From: RYN-124 sp033851845
GTDB taxonomy: Bacteria > Actinomycetota > Actinomycetes > Mycobacteriales > SCTD01
Direction of reading: 5' to 3'
DNA: 64,000 bases
Assembly: GCA_033851845.1 (NCBI GenBank)
Contig: JAWWOH010000080.1
Location: 10,508-74,507 of the forward strand
The notes beneath the pieces were generated by a model. It was not told where the DNA came from. It did no database searches and saw only the letters and a list, made by a program, of their open reading frames with translations. Position numbers and translations under genes: made by a program. Position 1 is the first letter of the stretch. Each line of letters begins with the position of its first letter. Positions 59,225 through 64,000 of the stretch are shown piece after piece.

Positions 59225-59580
59225 TTCAGAAGCTGCTGCTCCGTTGGGCCGTGCTCACCCTTGCCGTGTGGCTGGCGGCGTTCGTCGTCCCCGGCGTGCA
59301 CGTGCACGGCGGGTTCTTGACCTATGTCTGGGTCGCGCTGCTGTTCGGGCTGGTCAACGCGATCCTCGGGCCGATCCTTCGGGTGCTCGCCCTGCCGTTC
59401 ACGCTGCTGACGCTCGGGCTGTTCGCCCTCGTCGTGAACGGCGTGCTGGTGGCGATCACCGCCGGACTGAGCTCGAAGTTCGACGTCGGCGGCTTCTTCA
59501 GTGCCTTCCTCGCCGCGCTCGTCATCTCGCTGGTGTCGATGGTGCTGAATCGGTTCACCAGCGGCAAGCGCCGGCGCTAG
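59221..59580 (+). CDS. Phage-holin-family (PF04020/YvlD-like) small membrane protein
   Basis: A 119-residue protein with four membrane segments (KLLLRWAVLTLAVWLAAFVV, TYVWVALLFGLVNAILGPIL, LPFTLLTLGLFALVVNGVLV, GFFSAFLAALVISLVSMVLN). NAILGPILR and the LPxxLLTLG stretch define the family; despite its name it is chromosomal and not lytic. The function is unknown, though the Bacillus relative is envelope-stress induced. It ends in a basic tail. Confidence 0.88.
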   Translation: MLQKLLLRWAVLTLAVWLAAFVVPGVHVHGGFLTYVWVALLFGLVNAILGPILRVLALPFTLLTLGLFALVVNGVLVAITAGLSSKFDVGGFFSAFLAALVISLVSMVLNRFTSGKRRR

Positions 59581-59591
59581 GCCGCCACCTG

Positions 59592-61025
59592 CTACGTCTT
59601 CGACCCGCCGACACCGACCAGCACGGCGAGACCGAGAACCGACCGGGGCGAGAACGGCTGCCGCCACAGCCCGCCGTGCGCTGCGTTGTCGGCCTCCGCC
59701 GCGAACGGGTGCGGGCGCGTGGACGGCGCGGTCCTCATGTCGTGCACGAGGAGCGCGGCCATCAGCACGTTGCTGGTCGACGGCTCGAACACCTCGACCC
59801 CGAAGCGACGGGCACCCGCGTACGCCGTCGCCAGCAGCTTGTTCTTCACGACCGACTTCGTGCGCGTCGGTGGGGCCACGTTGAGCGAGACCCGCACGCC
59901 TTCGTCACGGGCGACGGCCGCGCGCCAGCGCTGCAGCCGCTTCGCCAGCGCGTAGTTGGGGCCCTGCTGCGGGACCAGGCTGTCGCAGACAGGTACGCCG
60001 CCGGGGTAGTTCGGCACGAGCAGCCGACCGCGGCTGACGGCGCGTAGCGGCAGCCGCATGGTCTTCAGCAGCAGGCCCGGAGCCGCGCCACTCCCGGCGT
60101 GCTCGACAACCTCCTGAGGTACGGCGAACACGTCGGTCGGTGTTGCAAGGAAGGCGAGCGTGACGTCCTTGCGCTCACGCAGCAGGTGGACCGTCAGAGC
60201 GTCGACGCCGGCGGACACGCGCAGGTTGGTCACGCCATCGGCGTACACGTAGTTGCCGAGCACCACCGGACCGGGCAGTCCACCGAGCCACGCGGCAACG
60301 TCCGGCAGGTCGGTGAGCAGGTCGACGCCGGCCATCTCCTCGAGCTCGCCGGTGCCGGGGCGGACCGGGACCGTCAGCCGGCCGGCGCCGGCCCGCGCCA
60401 CACCGAGCACCCGCGACCAGAGGTCGGTGTGCGGCAGGTCGACACCGACCAGGTTGCCGCCCCAGCGCAGCATCGCCTGGAGCGGCCCCATTTCGGCGCC
60501 GGCGCCGAGGACGACGACCTGCTGGTCGGACAGGTCGAGCCAGTCCGGGTTGTCGGCGACGAGCCGCACGGCCTCGGCGCACGACGGCTCCATCGATCCG
60601 CTGGCGACCCAGATGTCGAGCTGGCGCAGCAACGCATCGCCGCGCAGCCGCTCGCCCCGGAACGGGATCGACAGCTCGGTCTCGCGGTCGCCTTCGCCCT
60701 TGACGTCGACCGTCGCCAGCTCGTTGCCGCCCCCGAGGGCGCCGAGCAGCGGGCGCTCGCCCTGCGTGCCGTCGTACAGCATGCGGCTGTGCAGTGAGGT
60801 GAGCCCGTCACGAGCGCTGGTCAGTGCCGCGTCGTACGACGGGATGCCGACCTCGATCAGCCGACGGAAGTGCGGCAGGTATCCCGACCGCCAGTCCTTC
60901 GTGGTGAGGACGCGGTCGGCGGCGTCCGGGTCGGCCGCGCGGAGGGCGCCGGCGACGACAGCGCGACCGAAGGCGCTGCTGCTGCGCTGGCCGTCGACAT
61001 CGGGGAGCTGCACACCAGTGGGCAT
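59592..61025 (-). CDS. Uncharacterised Rossmann-like protein, 477 residues
   Basis: I do not recognise a named family. A Rossmann-type core is visible in the middle (QQVVVLGAGAEMGPLQAMLRWGGN), with VVLGNYVYADGVTNLRVSAG and LLVPNYPGGVPVCDSLVPQQGP later. The last ~20 residues (SVLGLAVLVGVGGS) may form a short membrane tail. The segment SLHSRMLYDGTQGERPLLGA near residue 80 looks conserved. No methyltransferase or SDR catalytic residues can be assigned. It is complete and flanked by tight intergenic gaps. Confidence 0.75.
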   Translation of the reverse strand: MPTGVQLPDVDGQRSSSAFGRAVVAGALRAADPDAADRVLTTKDWRSGYLPHFRRLIEVGIPSYDAALTSARDGLTSLHSRMLYDGTQGERPLLGALGGGNELATVDVKGEGDRETELSIPFRGERLRGDALLRQLDIWVASGSMEPSCAEAVRLVADNPDWLDLSDQQVVVLGAGAEMGPLQAMLRWGGNLVGVDLPHTDLWSRVLGVARAGAGRLTVPVRPGTGELEEMAGVDLLTDLPDVAAWLGGLPGPVVLGNYVYADGVTNLRVSAGVDALTVHLLRERKDVTLAFLATPTDVFAVPQEVVEHAGSGAAPGLLLKTMRLPLRAVSRGRLLVPNYPGGVPVCDSLVPQQGPNYALAKRLQRWRAAVARDEGVRVSLNVAPPTRTKSVVKNKLLATAYAGARRFGVEVFEPSTSNVLMAALLVHDMRTAPSTRPHPFAAEADNAAHGGLWRQPFSPRSVLGLAVLVGVGGSKT

Positions 61026-61081
61026 GGCAGCGACCGTACGACGGATCTTTGGCTACCCGCCGGTAGGGCAGGCTTGATGTC

Positions 61082-61924
61082 GTGGCCTCCCTCGACGCGC
61101 TCGCGGATCTCGTGGGTGACGGCGGCGTGGTCGTCCTGACTGGGGCTGGAATCAGCACCGAGTCGGGCATCCCGGACTACCGCGGGCCGTCCGGCGCGGC
61201 CAGGCGCGCGGCGCCGATGAGCCTGCAGACGTTCACCGGCGGCCGCGAGGCTCGGCAGCGCTACTGGGCGCGCAGCCACCTCGGCTGGGGGTTGATACGC
61301 GCTGCGGTACCGAACCACGGTCATCGCGCTGTCGCGGCAGTGCAGGAGCGCGGACTCCTCGCCGGCATCGTGACGCAGAACGTCGACGGACTGCATCAGG
61401 CTGCCGGCGCCCGCGATGTGCTCGAGCTGCACGGCAACCTCGATCGCGTCATCTGCCTCGACTGCGGCGAGGTCTCCGCACGCAGCGAGCTCGACCGGCG
61501 GCTGCGCGCGGTCAACGTCGGCTGGCAGGCGCGAGCGACGCAGATCAACCCGGACGGCGACGTCGAGCTCGCCGACGTCTCCGGCTTCCGCGTCGTGGAC
61601 TGCGCAGTGTGTGGCGGCGTGCTGAAACCCGACGTCGTGTTCTTCGGCGAGAACGTTCCGCGCGATCGGGTGCAGCGCGCGTTCGCTCTGGTCGAGGCGG
61701 CCGGGTCGTTGCTCGTGCTCGGGTCGTCGTTGACGGTGATGTCGGGTTACCGGTTCGTCCTTCGCGCCGCGAAGCTCGGCGTACCGGTTGCGATCGTGAA
61801 CGACGGTACGACGAGAGGTGACGCGCAGGCGACGATCAAGGTGGACGGCCGTCTCGGCGACGTACTGCCGTCGTTGTTGACCTACCTGACCGACCAGGCC
61901 AGCGGCAGGGACTGCATGGCGTAG
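61082..61924 (+). CDS. Sir2-family NAD-dependent protein deacylase (sirtuin)
   Basis: A 280-residue sirtuin. The NAD motif is VVLTGAGISTESGIPDYRGP, the catalytic motif is TQNVDGLHQAAGARDVLELH, and the zinc tetrad is CLDC ... CAVCGG. VVFFGENVP follows as expected. It removes acyl groups from lysines of metabolic enzymes using NAD. The insertion between the zinc pairs is long (about 40 residues). The 3' end overlaps the convergent P450 by 43 bp. Confidence 0.92.
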   Translation: MASLDALADLVGDGGVVVLTGAGISTESGIPDYRGPSGAARRAAPMSLQTFTGGREARQRYWARSHLGWGLIRAAVPNHGHRAVAAVQERGLLAGIVTQNVDGLHQAAGARDVLELHGNLDRVICLDCGEVSARSELDRRLRAVNVGWQARATQINPDGDVELADVSGFRVVDCAVCGGVLKPDVVFFGENVPRDRVQRAFALVEAAGSLLVLGSSLTVMSGYRFVLRAAKLGVPVAIVNDGTTRGDAQATIKVDGRLGDVLPSLLTYLTDQASGRDCMA

Positions 61925-63072
61925 ATGCCGGCAGTCGGGCCGAAGACCGGCTCGCCATCGAGGTGCAGGTCGGGAGTGCGTGGCGCCAGGTAGGTGAAGG
62001 CCTCGGTCAGCTCGGCGCGGGCGAGGTAGGCGCCGATGCAGTAGTGTGCACCGAAGCCGAACGTCAGCACCGGTTCGGGCTCGCGGGTGATGTCGAACTC
62101 GTCGGGCCGGTCGAAGGTCGCAGGGTCGCGGTTCGCCGTCGCGGCGCAGACGAAGAGCACCGTGCCTGTGGGCACGATGACGTCGCGCAGCTCCACATCC
62201 TCCGTCGCGATGCGCGCGGTGAACGGCGTGATCGGCTCGTAGCGCACGACCTCCTCGACCGCGCGCTCTGCGAGCTCGGGCTGCTCGGCCAGCAGTGCCC
62301 ACTGCTCGGTGTGCTGGGCGAACAGCCGCATGCCGTGCGCGAGCTGCGCCTCGGTCGTGTCGGTGCCGCCGGAGATGACCGAGCAGATCAGCGTGACGTA
62401 CTCGTCGTCGTCGAGCTCGGTGCCGGCGGCGAGGACGGAGATGAGGTCGTCACCGGGGTTTATGCGTCGTTCGGCGAGCTTGTCGAAGACGTACGCGCGC
62501 GCCTCGTTGTATGCCTGCTCGACCTCGCCGGCGGTCTCGTGCAGGCGCATCTTGAAGACCTCTTGCAGTTGGACCGACCAGCGGGCGAGCAGCGGTGCGT
62601 CGCCCTGCACGCCGAGCAGCTCAGCGATCGCCATCGAGGGCAGCTGCTCCGCGACCGCCTTGACGAACTCGACATGCCCGGTGTCGGCGACCGGCTCCCA
62701 GAGCTCGCGGACCAGCTCCCTCAGCCGCGGGCGGAGCCGCTCAGTGGCCCGAGGCGTGAAGGCGGGGGCGAGCTGCTTGCGCAGCCGGTTGTGCGCCTCG
62801 CCGCTCTGCACCATCAAGCCGTCGACGGTCCGGTCCCAGATCGGGCCGCTCGTGACCCCCTGGAGTTCGAGCAGCTCGAGGGCCGGGAACGCCATCCGCC
62901 GGTCACGCAGGACGGCGTTGCCGGCCTCCCGCTCGAGCACGGCATAGCCCATGGATCCCTTCGCGACCCAGGTCTGACTCGCCAGCGCCCCGAGCGCCTG
63001 GTGGAACGCGTCGCCGTTGACCGTCGGGTCGATGTGGTCGTACGACGGGAGGTCGAGCTCCGTCAGCAGCAT
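61882..63072 (-). CDS. Cytochrome P450
   Basis: A 396-residue soluble bacterial P450. The I-helix oxygen-binding segment is SVISGGTDTTEAQL, the ExxR motif lies in AVEEVVRYEP, and the haem loop is LTFGFGAHYCIGAYLARAEL with the axial Cys. Substrate and redox partners are unknown; no ferredoxin gene is adjacent. The ATG at 63072 is preferred over an upstream GTG because MLLTELDLPSYDHIDP fits a P450 start. Confidence 0.92.
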   Translation of the reverse strand: MLLTELDLPSYDHIDPTVNGDAFHQALGALASQTWVAKGSMGYAVLEREAGNAVLRDRRMAFPALELLELQGVTSGPIWDRTVDGLMVQSGEAHNRLRKQLAPAFTPRATERLRPRLRELVRELWEPVADTGHVEFVKAVAEQLPSMAIAELLGVQGDAPLLARWSVQLQEVFKMRLHETAGEVEQAYNEARAYVFDKLAERRINPGDDLISVLAAGTELDDDEYVTLICSVISGGTDTTEAQLAHGMRLFAQHTEQWALLAEQPELAERAVEEVVRYEPITPFTARIATEDVELRDVIVPTGTVLFVCAATANRDPATFDRPDEFDITREPEPVLTFGFGAHYCIGAYLARAELTEAFTYLAPRTPDLHLDGEPVFGPTAGIYAMQSLPLAWSVR

Positions 63073-63183
63073 GGAACCGAGTGTGACGCACCCCGTCGCT
63101 CCCGGCGACCTGGCCACGAGTACGGCGGGCGCGCACGGCACCGTCGAGTGACTTTTCGTACCAGCGGTCAGTAGGCAGACAGG

Positions 63184-64000
63184 TCAGCTGATGTAGCGGG
63201 TGTAGTCAAACGCCGGTCTTCGTCGGGTCAGGCCTTCGGGGCTGGTCCACAGCACGGATGCGTCGGCGAGGCGTTCGACGGTCCAGCCGGAGTGGGTCTT
63301 GAGCCGGTGGTGCCAGCGGCACATGGCGCCGCAGTTGTCCTCGTTGGTGGCACCCTCGGGCCAGGGGATGGCGTGCTCGCCGTCGCATCGCAGCGCGGGC
63401 TGCCCGCATCCGGGCACGGTGCAGGTGCGATCGCGTAGGACGACGTGCCGGTCGAGGTCTGCCGGCAGCCGGTAGACGGTGCTGCCGTAGTCCAGTGGAT
63501 GCATCCGGTAGGGCGCGGTCAGCAACGTCTCCACCAGCACCGGGTCCGTCGCAGATCCAGCCGGGAGCGTGACGGTGAGCTCTGCATCGACGAGCCGACC
63601 ACGCTCGTCGACGACGAGCCGGCGCAGGATCACCCGGCCTTGCGCCATCCGGCGCACGACACTCGCCGGCACAGCGCCGAAGGTCGAGATCTCTGCGGGC
63701 ACGTCGGCTTGGCCGAGCAGGCTGTCCAGGCCGATGACGGCCCACAAGCTCGAGCTGAGCCGGCGACCGCGACGGGTGCGGGCGCGCCGTGCCCGCCGGG
63801 GAGCCAGGGGCACAACGACCGACTCTGGGTCTGGATCGGCGGTCGGCTCGCGCTGCCCTCGCAGCTGCGCGGCCTGCACGACGACGTGAATCTCCACCTC
63901 GTCACCAACGACGCCGTCCGTATCGGTCGGTGCAGGATCTGCTGCGGGAACCGGTGAGGCATCTGCCGCAGAGGGCTCCTCATCGGATGGCGGCTGCCGG
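63184..64000 (-). CDS. 13E12/DUF222 family HNH protein, partial (5' end beyond window)
   Basis: The frame is open to the window edge, so the N-terminal DUF222 part is outside; about 271 residues are seen. The visible part has the linker EVEIHVVVQAAQLRG, then STVYRLPADLDRHVVLRDR and an intact HNH core: CTVPGCGQPALRCDGEHAIP, then CRWHHRLKTHSGW. All four zinc cysteines and the catalytic His are present, unlike the member at 21861. Upstream Pro/Ala/Asp-rich sequence is a linker. Confidence 0.88.
   Translation of the reverse strand, partial: RQPPSDEEPSAADASPVPAADPAPTDTDGVVGDEVEIHVVVQAAQLRGQREPTADPDPESVVVPLAPRRARRARTRRGRRLSSSLWAVIGLDSLLGQADVPAEISTFGAVPASVVRRMAQGRVILRRLVVDERGRLVDAELTVTLPAGSATDPVLVETLLTAPYRMHPLDYGSTVYRLPADLDRHVVLRDRTCTVPGCGQPALRCDGEHAIPWPEGATNEDNCGAMCRWHHRLKTHSGWTVERLADASVLWTSPEGLTRRRPAFDYTRYIS

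Noticed and set aside
59221..59580. Prophage signal from a holin-family protein
   Set aside because: PF04020-type proteins are ordinary chromosomal membrane proteins. No other phage gene is nearby.
1..64000. CRISPR arrays, insertion sequences, integrases or toxin-antitoxin pairs
   Set aside because: No regularly spaced repeats, transposase or integrase motifs were seen. The two 13E12 copies are too diverged to be a recent duplication.

Overview
This 64 kb window is high-GC DNA from an actinobacterium. Codon third positions are mostly G or C, GTG starts are common, and genes are tightly packed with many ATGA/GTGA stop-start overlaps. Marker families agree: LGFP repeats, 13E12/DUF222 HNH proteins, a TCGAAC-N4-GTTCGA LexA box, a large LAL-type LuxR regulator, a DUF3311/MctP-type transporter pair and a HelD-type helicase. 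The genus cannot be set from the sequence. I see no rRNA, tRNA, insertion sequence, prophage or CRISPR array. Layout: 0-10 kb holds a RecQ-type helicase with a phosphoribosyltransferase-like tail, a short-chain dehydrogenase, a Crp/Fnr regulator, a coupled enoyl-CoA hydratase/quinone-reductase pair, a Nudix hydrolase, a YbdK-type carboxylate-amine ligase and a divergent HelD/HelR-like ATPase. A 352-bp gap follows with a striking set of overlapping inverted repeats. 10-18 kb carries a coupled MoxR-DUF58-VWA operon, a LAL regulator, a universal stress protein, a GAF protein, a signal-less subtilase and a membrane-anchored Thr/Ala-rich protein. 18-26 kb holds a D-threonine-aldolase-type PLP enzyme, a FAD/Rieske oxidoreductase, a LexA-box-preceded 13E12 HNH protein with a decayed zinc site, an internally deleted GNAT remnant, an intact GNAT and an aldonolactone oxidase. 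26-34 kb has a monocarboxylate transporter with its DUF3311 partner, a TauE-like permease, and a minus-strand unit of acyl-CoA ligase, phosphotriesterase-like hydrolase (probable CTG start) and surface O-acyltransferase. 34-44 kb holds mixed metabolic genes, a LuxR regulator sharing a palindromic intergenic region with a small secreted protein, an NlpC/P60 peptidase, and a MarR/DHA2 efflux pair with a clear operator. 49-64 kb carries acyl metabolism genes, a candidate leader-peptide attenuator in front of a SpoU-type RNA methyltransferase, HrpA, a second DHA2 pump, a lipoprotein/Nudix/zinc-ribbon unit, two genes whose start codons share one palindrome, a Sir2 deacylase, a P450 and a 13E12 protein that runs off the edge. 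The most interesting block is 43918-47678. It is a tightly coupled operon of MauE-like and MauD-like thiol-redox proteins, a possible micro-ORF, a polytopic membrane protein and a soluble protein. It ends in a twin-arginine-exported, extremely cysteine-rich protein whose N-terminal part resembles the methylamine dehydrogenase light chain and is fused to LGFP cell-wall repeats. No heavy chain (MauB) or cofactor-forming MauG is present. This looks like a mau-type disulfide-folding pathway used for a non-enzymatic or novel cell-envelope protein.
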